This document shows, one piece after another, positions 1 to 10,833 of a DNA stretch of 64,000 bases. Origin of the DNA: Bacteroidales bacterium (GTDB lineage: Bacteria > Bacteroidota > Bacteroidia > Bacteroidales > JAIOZK01); the NCBI GenBank assembly GCA_021738625.1, contig JAIPBS010000008.1, forward strand, positions 1-64,000. The letters run 5' to 3'. The notes below the pieces were generated by a model that saw only the letters and a list, made by a program, of their open reading frames with translations, made no database searches and was not told where the DNA came from. The translations under genes and the position numbers were made by a program. Numbering within the stretch: position 1 is the stretch's first letter; each line of letters opens with the position of its first letter.

Positions 1-78
1 TTGCTTACGCTTTTTCTCGTCTGGTATTAGCTCTTCGAGCCTGGATTGTTTCATTTTTCCTTTGTTCTTTTCTTCCAT
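1..78 (-). CDS. 5' end of an unidentified gene, cut by the window edge
   Basis: An ATG at 78-76 on the minus strand opens a frame of 26 codons that runs off the window without a stop. The visible N-terminus is very hydrophilic and rich in Lys and Glu, with no signal peptide or membrane segment. This is too little to assign a family. The region to its right (79-337) is AT-rich and contains a short tandem repeat, consistent with a divergent promoter region shared with the gene at 338. Confidence 0.4.
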   Translation of the reverse strand, partial: MEEKNKGKMKQSRLEELIPDEKKRKQ

Positions 79-190
79 GTGTCAAAGTTATTTATGTTTT
101 ATTAATCAAACTTTTGACACACTTTTTTGAACAGCCTCTGGAAAGCTTCGGGTATAACGGATTCCTTTAGCAATGACCATGAATTTCTAT

Positions 191-230
191 TGAATGACCA
201 CCGAATGACTATGAATGACCACCGAATGAC
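191..230. repeat. Two tandem 19-bp direct repeats
   Basis: The same 19 bases occur at 191-209 and 212-230, separated by two bases. Each unit itself contains the word GAATGAC twice. The repeat lies between the divergent genes at 78 and 338. It could be an operator or a slippage-prone tract; nothing in the sequence decides. Confidence 0.7.
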
Positions 231-337
231 AACCGAATTAACACTCTTAAAAAAAACTTAACACCCCCTGTTTCCAAAACCCCTTATCTTTAGGAAATTT
301 TTTAAGGATAATTCCCTGATCACCCAACTAACTGCTA

Positions 338-2320
338 ATGACATCAAACAAAAAAGCAGCAGCCGGCCCGGTGGGTATGGCTACGCAGGCAACAGGCAAG
401 GCTTTCACAGTGGTGAAAGAAAGCACGGATTTGCATCAGTCACTTGAAAACGGCATATATGCCGCCCTCGAAACATATTCCAACGTGCATCGGGGCAGCG
501 GGCATTTTTCGATGGTAACAACGCATCTCTACGAAAAAGCCAGGGAGATCGTGCTGGATTTCCTCGGCTTGAACAAATCAAGCTATACTGTGATCTTTGG
601 CAATGCACGCCGGGCGAAGATGCTTTGCAAACACCTTCCTGAAAACAGCTTTAAAACGCTCTCCTCCCAGGATATTGGCCTGCCTCTGGGCGTGCGGGCC
701 ATTGCAGTCAAAAAGCGGGGGCTGCCTAAAAACATCCCATTCGATACCGGAGGTGGTACCAGCCGGCTGATGGCTGTCAACTGGATGATCCCTTCAAAAG
801 TCCCTGACCGCTTCGAGGCGGGCACCCCGGCCATAGTCAATCTGATCGCCTTTGCCCGTGCACTCAAACTGATTCGGAAGTTTGGGGAAGATATTTTTAG
901 GAGCCCTGATTCCGGGAAACAAAGTGCCATTCAAATCCTATACGGGGATAAACCAACCGAACCAAACGGACACCAACTCCTTGACGCACTCCGCCATACC
1001 CTTATTGGCAGGGATGTATTGGTTCCCACCATGTATGGTGATAAACCTTACATCAATCTCGACAACGGAGCCAGCACCCCTACTTTTGAACCGGTATGGG
1101 AAGCTTTCAGGCAAGCGCTTTGGCAATCCGAAGATATTCAAAAAGAGATCATCAGGGAAGTTAAAAAAATCAGTGCAAAATTCCTTTCGGCTCCCGACGA
1201 CAAATACGATGTGATCTTCACCTCCAACACCACCGAGGCCATCAACCTGGTGGCGGAGAGCCTGGCCCGGGAAAAGGAAGATAAGATCGAAGCGGTGGTG
1301 TTGAGCAGCCTGCTGGAACATTCTTCAAACGATCTGCCCTGGCGCATGAAAGAAAATATGACGTTGGAGCGGCTGGGCGTCGACAAGGAAGGTTTTTTCG
1401 ATTTGCAGGAACTGGAAAAAACCTTACAGGAATACAACAAACATGGAATGCATAAGAACAAGCGCATCCGGCTGGTCGCTTTGAGCGGGGCTTCCAATGT
1501 GATGGGTAGCTTCAACGACCTGCAGGAGATCAGCCGCATCACCCACCTTTACGGGGCACGCCTGCTGGTGGACGGCGCACAGATGCTGGCCCACCGCAAA
1601 GTGGATATTGATACCCTGAACATCGACTATTTTGCCTGTTGCGCCCACAAAGCTTATGCGCCCTTCGGTGTGGGACTGCTGGTGGCTAAAAAGGGAACCC
1701 TGGAGTTCGGTGCCAGAGAAATTCAAGAGATCACTGCTTCCGGTGAAGAAAACGCTGCCGGCATTGCTGCTCTGGGCAAATCGTTGCTGCTGCTCCAACG
1801 CATCGGCATGAATATCATCCAACAGGAAGAACAGGAAATGACGGCTTTTGCGCTGCGCGAAATGCAAAAGATCGAAAAGCTCAAAGTAACAGGGGTTAAC
1901 GACCCGGATGCTGAAAACTTCAGCCGGAAAGGAGGCGTCATCCTGTTCGAGATCAAAGGGGATATTCCCAGCCGGCTGTCGGGAGAACTGGCGAGGCGGG
2001 GCGGCATCGGTACGCGCTTCGGCTGCCATTGCGCCCATATCATGATCAAGCAGCTGGTTGGCATACCGCCCTTCCTGGAAAGATTCCAGGCATTAATGGT
2101 AACCCTGTTTCCGAAATTACAACTACCAGGGCTGGCCCGTATGAGCCTGGGACTGGAAAACACAAAATCCGACATCGACCGCTTTCTGCAAGTACTCAAC
2201 AGCATCGCCAAAAAAGAAGCAACTGACGGAAAAGCAGCCCCCGACAAGAAAGATGTGAAAAAGAAAATGAAGGATTTTATGATTGAAAAAGAAAAGATGG
2301 TGTATTGGATGGAAATTTGA
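338..2320 (+). CDS. Class V aminotransferase / cysteine desulfurase-like protein with a degenerate N-terminal copy
   Basis: The protein has 660 residues, against about 400 for a usual class V aminotransferase. The C-terminal part (about 230-640) is a full PLP domain: the DGAQ cofactor-binding motif at 412-415, the Schiff-base lysine K438 in an AHK motif, and a GCHCAH stretch at 562-567 where desulfurases keep their active cysteine. The N-terminal part (about 40-185) also resembles the fold, with NVHRGSG near 49-55 and FEAGTP near 159-164, but it lacks the central part of the domain and has QD where the HK motif should be. It therefore looks like a shortened, PLP-less duplicate. The substrate is unknown; cysteine desulfurase or lyase chemistry is an inference. 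The extreme C-terminus is Lys-rich. Confidence 0.75.
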   Translation: MTSNKKAAAGPVGMATQATGKAFTVVKESTDLHQSLENGIYAALETYSNVHRGSGHFSMVTTHLYEKAREIVLDFLGLNKSSYTVIFGNARRAKMLCKHLPENSFKTLSSQDIGLPLGVRAIAVKKRGLPKNIPFDTGGGTSRLMAVNWMIPSKVPDRFEAGTPAIVNLIAFARALKLIRKFGEDIFRSPDSGKQSAIQILYGDKPTEPNGHQLLDALRHTLIGRDVLVPTMYGDKPYINLDNGASTPTFEPVWEAFRQALWQSEDIQKEIIREVKKISAKFLSAPDDKYDVIFTSNTTEAINLVAESLAREKEDKIEAVVLSSLLEHSSNDLPWRMKENMTLERLGVDKEGFFDLQELEKTLQEYNKHGMHKNKRIRLVALSGASNVMGSFNDLQEISRITHLYGARLLVDGAQMLAHRKVDIDTLNIDYFACCAHKAYAPFGVGLLVAKKGTLEFGAREIQEITASGEENAAGIAALGKSLLLLQRIGMNIIQQEEQEMTAFALREMQKIEKLKVTGVNDPDAENFSRKGGVILFEIKGDIPSRLSGELARRGGIGTRFGCHCAHIMIKQLVGIPPFLERFQALMVTLFPKLQLPGLARMSLGLENTKSDIDRFLQVLNSIAKKEATDGKAAPDKKDVKKKMKDFMIEKEKMVYWMEI

Positions 2321-2776
2321 AAATTGAAAATTGAATGGAGCTAAATTCAACTGCCACGAAATCACAAAAACAAAGTTGCACGAAGGGATTAGGGTTTGGA
2401 TACATAGGTATAAGAGTCTAAGGGCTTTTCAATGAAACAAAGAATTACTACAAATTACCACCAATTACAACAAATTACGAGTTTATTCTAAAATGGTTTG
2501 AATAAGGATTAAAATGACTGAAAAAAAAGGCATTCCTATTAAGCACATTATATCCGGCCTAAAAATTAAATCTCAACAAGATGTAATGAACGAACTAACA
2601 AAAGGGAAAGGAACTGTTGACTTGTTCGGACAAGAACTAGATTTCACTTCACGAAAATCATACTAATTATGGAGTTTTTCACAATTGGAGTTTATAAACA
2701 AACCTTTATGATCCTTTGTGGTTCAAAATATTAAGATTAACAATCAATTACGAAGGCATCCTCCGAAAATGAGATC
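2321..2776. other. 455-bp AT-rich intergenic stretch with gene remnants
   Basis: No intact gene is visible. The stretch holds short direct repeats built on CAAATTAC near 2449-2480, one 50-codon open frame (2514-2666) and the start of a decayed grpB-like gene. It reads as a region of gene loss between the aminotransferase gene and the PerR-katG locus. Confidence 0.5.
2514..2666 (+). CDS. Small hypothetical ORF (50 codons), possibly a remnant
   Basis: The ATG at 2514 is preceded by AAGGA about five bases upstream and the frame stops at 2664-2666. The product is a basic peptide with no signal sequence. It may be a genuine small protein or the N-terminal stub of a decayed gene. The surroundings, which include the truncated GrpB fragment just downstream, favour a remnant. 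Confidence 0.2.
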   Translation: MTEKKGIPIKHIISGLKIKSQQDVMNELTKGKGTVDLFGQELDFTSRKSY

Positions 2777-3010
2777 GTGAAAATTGATCATATCGGCAGT
2801 ACCGCAATACCCGGTTTGAAAGCCAAACCTACAATCAGATTTAGAGACTACCTGATCAGGTATCCGAAGATTGCAAGGGAATACGAATCCCTGAAACTGA
2901 AGCTTGCCGAACAATATCCAAACGACAGAGAGGCCTATACGGCCTCCAAAACGGATTGGATTCTAAGAATGAACGAGAGGATCAGAGAACAAGACGGGAG
3001 GGTTTATTAA
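2777..3010 (+). pseudogene. GrpB/UPF0157 nucleotidyltransferase-like fragment with internal deletion
   Basis: The 77-residue frame (GTG start) carries the family's N-terminal signature HIGSTAIPGLKAKP. It then continues directly with sequence typical of the family's C-terminal end (FRDYL, REAYTASK). GrpB-family proteins are normally about 170-180 residues, so the central domain, including most of the nucleotidyltransferase core, is missing. The frame stays open upstream to a stop at 2729-2731, and a neighbouring frame upstream also looks GrpB-like, which suggests a frameshift as well. The gene is most likely inactive. Confidence 0.65.
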
Positions 3011-3068
3011 GTTTAACGTTTGCATAGTAAATTCAGGTTTCCGAATTACGGAAAAAGATTATCGTTAG

Positions 3069-3100
3069 TTTCCCGTTTATGTATATTTTTATTACCTTGG
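3069..3100 (+). promoter_or_regulatory. Weak Bacteroidota-type promoter
   Basis: TACCTTGG at 3093-3100 is one base off the TAnnTTTG consensus, and a T-rich -33 region lies near 3069-3072. It would drive the small membrane protein gene at 3186 and possibly the perR-katG genes behind it. Confidence 0.35.
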
Positions 3101-3185
3101 GCTAGTTAAGTGAAAGCATATAGGGGAAAACCTTTTGGTTTATCGTTCAGACGACGGCTGAGCCTCTCAAACATTATCTACCAAA

Positions 3186-3413
3186 ATGAAAAAAACAATC
3201 GGCGTCATACTTATCCTTTTAACTGCCCCCGGGTTTTATTTCTTCATTGACTACCTGATTTTTGAATTTAAAGGCCACGGAGACGACGGGCTTGGAAGTT
3301 ATGCCATATGGACGGGCGGAATGATCGGCCTGGCATCCGGACTGGTATTGCTGGCAGTCGGGTTGATTTTAATTGTTTCGGCATCAAGAAAAACCAAATC
3401 AAAACCCGGTTGA
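3186..3413 (+). CDS. Small two-helix membrane protein, hypothetical
   Basis: This 75-residue protein has two hydrophobic segments, about 4-26 and 43-66, joined by a charged loop with GHGDDG, and a basic tail (SRKTKSK). It fits a small inner-membrane protein with both ends inside by the positive-inside rule. No family is recognised. It lies 26 bp upstream of the perR-like gene in the same direction, so co-transcription is possible. A link to peroxide stress is only an inference from position. Confidence 0.55.
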   Translation: MKKTIGVILILLTAPGFYFFIDYLIFEFKGHGDDGLGSYAIWTGGMIGLASGLVLLAVGLILIVSASRKTKSKPG

Positions 3414-3439
3414 AGCCGACAAAAGTATAATTATCCGTT

Positions 3440-3859
3440 ATGAGACCGAAAGAGATCAAAAACAGCTTACAGGAAAAGGGTTTGAAAATCACCCCGCAAC
3501 GGATCGTAATCCTTGAAGCCATCCATCGTTTAGAAAATCATCCCACTGCCGAAAGCATCATAGGCTATATCAAAAAAGCACATCCCAACATTGCCACGGG
3601 GACCGTTTATAAAATTCTCAACGTGCTGGTTGAAAACGATTTGATAAAACGGGTAACCACCGAGCGGGATATCATGCGCTATGACGCCGTGCTCGAAAAC
3701 CACCATCATTTGTACGATAAAAAATCGGATGCGATCAGGGATTATTTCGATGGAGAACTGGATAAGCTGCTGATGTCATATTTCGAAAAAAAGAAAATAC
3801 CAAATTTCAGAATTGAAGACATTGTACTGGAGATAAAAGGAAGGTTTAAAAAACAATAA
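3440..3859 (+). CDS. perR: Fur-family regulator, PerR type
   Basis: This 139-residue protein has a winged-helix N-terminus (KITPQRIVILEAI, then NIATGTVYKIL) and a metal-binding C-terminus. Residues matching the PerR regulatory site are visible: H34, D82, H88-H90 and D101. Asp at position 82 is the PerR-type choice; Fur proteins usually have Glu there. The CxxC structural-zinc cysteines are absent; the equivalent stretch reads YDKKSDA. The gene ends 12 bp before katG. PerR proteins repress catalase genes and are inactivated by metal-catalysed oxidation of their His ligands, so this pair is very likely a self-contained peroxide switch. The symbol rests on residues and context, not on a search. 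Confidence 0.85.
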   Translation: MRPKEIKNSLQEKGLKITPQRIVILEAIHRLENHPTAESIIGYIKKAHPNIATGTVYKILNVLVENDLIKRVTTERDIMRYDAVLENHHHLYDKKSDAIRDYFDGELDKLLMSYFEKKKIPNFRIEDIVLEIKGRFKKQ

Positions 3860-6082
<2,223 letters not shown>

Positions 6083-6112
6083 TTGTGCTGATATCCCTAT
6101 TCTAAATAACAG

Positions 6113-6134
6113 AAAAAGGTGAGGCTGCCTTTTT
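6113..6134 (+). terminator. Rho-independent terminator of the perR-katG unit
   Basis: A perfect 7-bp stem (AAAAAGG / CCTTTTT) encloses an 8-base loop, 31 bp after the katG stop codon. The T-tract forms the 3' arm. Confidence 0.75.
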
Positions 6135-6216
6135 AAAAAAACATTTGTATTTTTAGAGGCTTTAAACAGCTTGCGATTGGTCATTATATAATAAGATAAT
6201 CTTAAAATTAAAAGAC

Positions 6217-6876
6217 ATGACAACAAAAACATTCAGTTTTCTTTTAGTGGGGTTGTTTTTAACAACGGTACTTTTCACGGGCTGTAAAGAAGATAATAAT
6301 GATCCACCTGATGAAACTTCCGGTACATACACCGATTCACGAGACGGCAAAACATACCAATGGAAAAAGATAGGAGACCAGGTGTGGATGACTGAAAATT
6401 TGGCTTTTCTGACTGCAAATTGCTGGGCTTACAACAATAACGACGCTAATATTGACCTTTACGGTTATTTGTACACCTGGGATGCCGCCCTGGTTGCAGT
6501 ACCCGAGGGCTGGCATGTGGCAACAGACAGTGAATGGAAAGAACTTCAAAAATATCTTGGCTTAAGTCAAATGGAAGCAGATGAAATAGGCTGGCAAGGC
6601 GATGAAGGTAATAAATTAAAAAGCACCACGGCATGGAACGACAATGGGGGCGGTACCGATGAAGTTGGATTTAAAGCTATGCCGGGCGGATATTACCTCG
6701 GCGGGGGTTCTTTTGGCCTTATGGGTACCAGCGGTATGTGGTGGACAGCTACCGAAGATACGGAATATAGCACCTCCTATGCCTGGCTACGCCAAATGAG
6801 TGCAAATAATGATGCTATATACCGGGGCCACAACGATAAAGCCTATGGATATAGTGTCAGGTGCGTAAGGGATTAG
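6217..6876 (+). CDS. FISUMP-domain lipoprotein
   Basis: This 219-residue protein begins with a lipoprotein signal peptide; the lipobox is LFTGC with Cys23. It continues with the Fibrobacter succinogenes major paralogous (FISUMP) domain, recognised from YTDSRDGKTY, DQVWMTENL, PEGWHVATDSEW and the ending YSVRCVRD. These domains occur in large families of surface proteins in Bacteroidota and Fibrobacterota; the molecular role is unknown. It is probably surface-exposed or periplasmic. A truncated nitroreductase fragment overlaps its 3' end, which marks a past recombination junction exactly at the end of this gene. Confidence 0.85.
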   Translation: MTTKTFSFLLVGLFLTTVLFTGCKEDNNDPPDETSGTYTDSRDGKTYQWKKIGDQVWMTENLAFLTANCWAYNNNDANIDLYGYLYTWDAALVAVPEGWHVATDSEWKELQKYLGLSQMEADEIGWQGDEGNKLKSTTAWNDNGGGTDEVGFKAMPGGYYLGGGSFGLMGTSGMWWTATEDTEYSTSYAWLRQMSANNDAIYRGHNDKAYGYSVRCVRD

Positions 6877-7193
6877 TTGGTTTGATTAAAGATGAAGATG
6901 TACGGTCACAGCTCTCTGATGCAGCACTCGGGCAACAATGGATAGAAGATAGCCCCATGGTTATCGTGTTGGCAGCGGTTTATGAAAGAACCACACAAAA
7001 ATATGGAGACAGAGGCATCAGGTATGTGCATATGGAAGAAGGACATGCCGCCCAGAATGTTTATTTACAGGCCGTTTCATTGAATCTGGGCACAGTGGTT
7101 GTCGGGGCATTTAGAGACAATGAGGTGCGTGAAACCCTCAGCATGGCCGGTAACGAAAACCCATTGTGTATCATGCCGGTTGGAAGGATGTAA
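6861..7193 (+). pseudogene. C-terminal fragment of a SagB/ThcOx-type nitroreductase
   Basis: The 110-codon frame matches the C-terminal half of SagB-type FMN oxidoreductases, with ALGQQW, AAVYERTT, GIRYVHMEEGHAAQN and GTVVVGAF. The whole N-terminal half, with part of the flavin-binding region, is absent. The first available start is a GTG inside the upstream FISUMP gene, without a visible ribosome binding site. It is best read as a 5'-truncated relic left when the preceding gene was inserted or the locus recombined. Confidence 0.75.
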
Positions 7194-7396
7194 TTAAGTT
7201 CCGGATTATTTCCATAAGCTGCTTAATAAAGTAGCGGCCCGGATAGCAAGCATCTATAGATTTGGTTTTAAACAAGAAGAATCCGCCGCTTGATGAATAT
7301 GAATTTCTAACTGACCTAAAAAATTCCCGCAATCCTTCCGATAATTGCGTATTTGTTTGCCAATATATTACATGACCTCATCTTAATTGATTAGCA

Positions 7397-7428
7397 TTTG
7401 ACAAAAGAGGCAAAAAAGTCTATCTTTG
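7397..7428 (+). promoter_or_regulatory. Consensus Bacteroidota promoter
   Basis: The -33 box TTTG (7397-7400) and the -7 box TATCTTTG (7421-7428) are both perfect and stand 20 bp apart. They place transcription start near 7434 and a leader of about 45 bases for the T9SS repeat protein at 7479. Confidence 0.85.
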
Positions 7429-7478
7429 AATAACACAAAGCTTAAACAACAGTCAATCAAACCTAACATTTAAACGGC

Positions 7479-8960
7479 ATGAAAAAATTAATTTCAATTT
7501 CAATCTTCTGTGTCATAGCCTTGACGATGTCATCACAGGAAAAAATCATAATTCCGGTCGAGCTATCACCACACTTCAAATTAAGTCCTGATACGGATTT
7601 ACAGGTGGATTCAATATACTGGTGGGATATTGATGGGAATTTTAAAGAAATAAACACTTACGACAACGGTAATGTATTGAGTACAATTCTTCAAAAAAAA
7701 GTTGATCACCAATGGACGAATGAAAGCTTAGAGATGTTTACATATGATAACGGCGTTCTTATAAACTTTTTAACTAAGTACTGGGAGGATAACAATTGGA
7801 TAAATCGGGATCAAATTATTTGGTCTTATGATAACTCATACCTTCAAAGTATCACAATCCAAACCTGGAAAAACGACGAATGGAATAACTATATTGAGTG
7901 GCAATACACATATGATACAAATGGCAAAATATCGTCCTATGTTATGAAGAACTGGGAAAATAGTACATGGGTGAATTACATTATTATATCATACACTTAT
8001 AATCAGGATGGATATTTAATCTGTAGACTATCTCAAAATTGGAATAATGGCTTATGGGTTAATAATCATCTTTATTCATATACTCGAGATAATGCTGGAA
8101 ATGCTTTAACGAAGATAACCCAAGTATGGAGTAATGGAGCCTGGAGAAATTCAGGGAAGGACATTAATACTTACAACAATTATAACATGAATACATCTAG
8201 GATCACTCTTTATTGGTTGGATGATATTTGGAAAAATTATCAATTAGAATTAACTACTTATGATACAAATTATAACCGTTTGAGTTACTGCCGAAAGTAT
8301 TGGCATAATGATGCTTGGGTGGATCAGTATCTAAGATCTTATATCTATGATTCGAATGGGAGACTATTAAAATTATTAAGTCAGGCGGCTGAAGATAATG
8401 AATGGATTAACTATGACCTGCACACTTACACATACAACGACCAAGATAGCAAACTGTCTGAGACCTATCAATATTGGTCAGATGAACAGTGGCATAACAT
8501 GCGTTATATTGATTATGAATTTCTAACGAATCAGATAAATGCTGATATTTATGAGTGGGACGGCAGTGGCTGGTCAGAATGCAACAATCAGTATCCTATT
8601 GATATCATCCATGAAGGTGATTCGGTCTTTTTTTATCATGAAGTAAAAAAACTGAAACTTTATTACAACACTTTACCAACAAAAGCAGATAGCGACCAGG
8701 ATTTTAGCTCATTGTTAAAATGTTATCCAAATCCATCTACAGATTTCGTTTACATTCAGTCAGATTCTGATTTGGGCGCTGAACCACTTAAGATTATTGT
8801 ACTTGACCGGAATGGAAAACTCGTCAGGCACATTAATAAGATACCTGAGGGCGGGAAACAGATAAAAATAGATATGAGTGAATTAGCCGGTGGAATGTAT
8901 TTCATACAAATCATATCATCCCGGGGAACTATTGTCAGGAAGGTCATTCATAACAATTGA
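7479..8960 (+). CDS. Secreted repeat protein with T9SS type A sorting domain
   Basis: This 493-residue protein has a signal peptide (about 1-19). From about 45 to 370 it is made of roughly nine degenerate repeats of about 32 residues. Each repeat has a YTYDxNG-like turn followed by a paired W-x-N-x-x-W-x-N segment. The C-terminus (about 408-493) is a T9SS type A sorting domain: CYPNPSTDFVYI, LDRNGKLV, ELAGGMYFI and a short basic end. It should be exported across the outer membrane and anchored or released at the surface. The repeats recall YD-type beta repeats but are not identical to the RHS form. The gene is visibly more AT-rich than its neighbours and has its own strong promoter. Confidence 0.8.
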   Translation: MKKLISISIFCVIALTMSSQEKIIIPVELSPHFKLSPDTDLQVDSIYWWDIDGNFKEINTYDNGNVLSTILQKKVDHQWTNESLEMFTYDNGVLINFLTKYWEDNNWINRDQIIWSYDNSYLQSITIQTWKNDEWNNYIEWQYTYDTNGKISSYVMKNWENSTWVNYIIISYTYNQDGYLICRLSQNWNNGLWVNNHLYSYTRDNAGNALTKITQVWSNGAWRNSGKDINTYNNYNMNTSRITLYWLDDIWKNYQLELTTYDTNYNRLSYCRKYWHNDAWVDQYLRSYIYDSNGRLLKLLSQAAEDNEWINYDLHTYTYNDQDSKLSETYQYWSDEQWHNMRYIDYEFLTNQINADIYEWDGSGWSECNNQYPIDIIHEGDSVFFYHEVKKLKLYYNTLPTKADSDQDFSSLLKCYPNPSTDFVYIQSDSDLGAEPLKIIVLDRNGKLVRHINKIPEGGKQIKIDMSELAGGMYFIQIISSRGTIVRKVIHNN

Positions 8961-9138
8961 TCCGTTTTACTCAACTACACATTCAGAATACGAAATTTAA
9001 AACATTCCTCTTAACTAAGAGGTGTTATGTTGGTGTGTAAAACCAGAATTATACCGCCAATTATTGAGATACTTTTATTTCCGGTTTTGAAGGATAGGCA
9101 TGTGCCGGCTGCAGCTGTGAAAACAAATGCAAATCTGA

Positions 9139-10833
9139 TCAGGTATACAAAAAGCGCTTGATTTTTTGGGTGGGCGTTTTCTGGAAAGGTTCGTTATGCA
9201 ATACAATGGCGCTCAGCCGGCTGAACCTGTTTACACGTGAGTTGATGTAGTCCAGCAATTCTTCTTTCAGCTCTGTCAGCTTATCTTCCAGATGTTGTGA
9301 AATTTCTTCCTGAAAATGCTGATACATTTTTTCCAGCTCCGCCAGGTTAAAGTGAACCAGGGCCACCAGTTTGCCTTTCTCATGGGTAACGATGGATTCG
9401 GCAACATGCCTGAAATTGTTGATCATGGATTCGATCTCTTCGGGATACACGTTTTCGCCGTTGGCGCCAACGATCACATTTTTCGACCGTCCTTTTATAA
9501 ACAGAAAATCATCCTGGTCGAACACCCCCAGGTCTCCGGTTTTCAGCCATCCATCAGGGCTCAGTGTTTTTTTGGTTTCCTCCGGGTTGCGGTAATAACC
9601 CCGCATGATGCCCGGCCCTTTTGCCCATATCTCACCTATACCTGTAACAGGAGCGGGATCATTAATCCGTATTTCCACCCCATCCACGGACGGTCCGGTC
9701 GACTGAAGCCGGCACTGTGCAGGACCAAGCCCTGCCAGCAGCGGAGACGACTCGGTAAGACCGTAGCCAATGGCATAGGGAAACTTTGCCCCGATCAGGA
9801 ATTGTTCAACTTCCCGGTCGAGCCTGGCGCCCCCTATGCCGAAAAATTTCAGCTCTCCGCCAAAGGTTTTCATCAGCTTCTTACCTGCTTTGAGCTGCAT
9901 CTGCCTGCGCATCAACGGAACAGCATAAAGCAATTTCATAACAAAGCTGACTGTAAGGGCCTGTTTAATCTTTGACCTGTAAATCCTTTCGATGATCAAA
10001 GGAACCGTCAGCATCATGGTCGGACGGACAGCTTTCATGGCAGGGATCATAACGGCGGCAACCGGTTTTTCCCGGAGATAATGTACCGAAGCGCCAAATA
10101 TCATTGGCAGGATCAGGCCAAGGGTGTTTTCATAGGTATGCGACAAAGGCAAAACGGAAAGGAAGCGATCTCTGCTGTCAATCGGTTGTACTTTGCCGCC
10201 GGCAATGGCATTGGAGCATATGTTTTTATGACTTAACATAACCCCTTTGGATTGTCCTGTTGTACCGGAAGTATATATGATGGAGGCCAGATCATCTTCC
10301 TGCACCCGGTATTTCTTTTGTGGTTTTTTGTCGCTATCAAAAAGCAATTTATCGTCACCTGAAATTATTGTGAAATCATCCATTTGAATGATATGCCTGC
10401 AATTTTTACTTTGGAGATCAGAAATGTTGCCGGACAATTTTTCAGAAACAAACAAGGCTTTTGCACCGGAATGTTCAAGAATATTTCTGCTTTCCCTTAC
10501 TGAAAAATCAGGCAATATGGGCACGGCAACAGCCCCCATAAAGGTGATACCAAAGTAGGTGATCGCCCAGTTGGGCATATTAACGCTCAATATTGCCACT
10601 TTATCCCCGGGTTTTACACCCATTTGTTCGAGCATGGCAATCATGGAATCAATCCGGCGACTTAACTGATGATAAGTCATGGCTTGCTCACCCGCGAATG
10701 CGAGTGCGTTCTGATTCCCGTTTTTCTTAATCGTTTCGGAGAAAAGGCCGGGAAAAGTTAAATGAATTTTATTGATAAGTTGCTCCTTCCTGTAAACATG
10801 CGAAAGTACAATTATTAACAACAAAAAGATCAA
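9139..10833 (-). CDS. Long-chain acyl-CoA synthetase / AMP-binding ligase
   Basis: This is an adenylate-forming ligase that activates fatty acids as acyl-AMP and then acyl-CoA. Motifs in order: the P-loop TSGTTGQSKG, the acyl-adenylate motif GYGLTESSP, the hinge motif KTGDLG...FIKGRSKN, and a C-terminal catalytic Lys in PTQKIK. The size (up to 564 residues) fits the FadD-like group. The start is unresolved. The open frame begins at a TTG (10833) that falls inside the -33 box of a good promoter, and no in-frame ATG, GTG or TTG lies between the promoter and the conserved N-terminus. The upper limit of the coordinates is therefore only the open frame. Confidence 0.88.
   Translation of the reverse strand: MIFLLLIIVLSHVYRKEQLINKIHLTFPGLFSETIKKNGNQNALAFAGEQAMTYHQLSRRIDSMIAMLEQMGVKPGDKVAILSVNMPNWAITYFGITFMGAVAVPILPDFSVRESRNILEHSGAKALFVSEKLSGNISDLQSKNCRHIIQMDDFTIISGDDKLLFDSDKKPQKKYRVQEDDLASIIYTSGTTGQSKGVMLSHKNICSNAIAGGKVQPIDSRDRFLSVLPLSHTYENTLGLILPMIFGASVHYLREKPVAAVMIPAMKAVRPTMMLTVPLIIERIYRSKIKQALTVSFVMKLLYAVPLMRRQMQLKAGKKLMKTFGGELKFFGIGGARLDREVEQFLIGAKFPYAIGYGLTESSPLLAGLGPAQCRLQSTGPSVDGVEIRINDPAPVTGIGEIWAKGPGIMRGYYRNPEETKKTLSPDGWLKTGDLGVFDQDDFLFIKGRSKNVIVGANGENVYPEEIESMINNFRHVAESIVTHEKGKLVALVHFNLAELEKMYQHFQEEISQHLEDKLTELKEELLDYINSRVNRFSRLSAIVLHNEPFQKTPTQKIKRFLYT

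Noticed and set aside
338-2320. SufS in a suf operon
   Set aside because: The protein is much longer than SufS, has a degenerate N-terminal copy and stands alone without sufBCD or sufE.
7479-8960. RHS/YD-repeat polymorphic toxin
   Set aside because: The repeats lack the strict YD-repeat consensus, there is no RHS core boundary or C-terminal toxin domain, and the end is a T9SS sorting domain.
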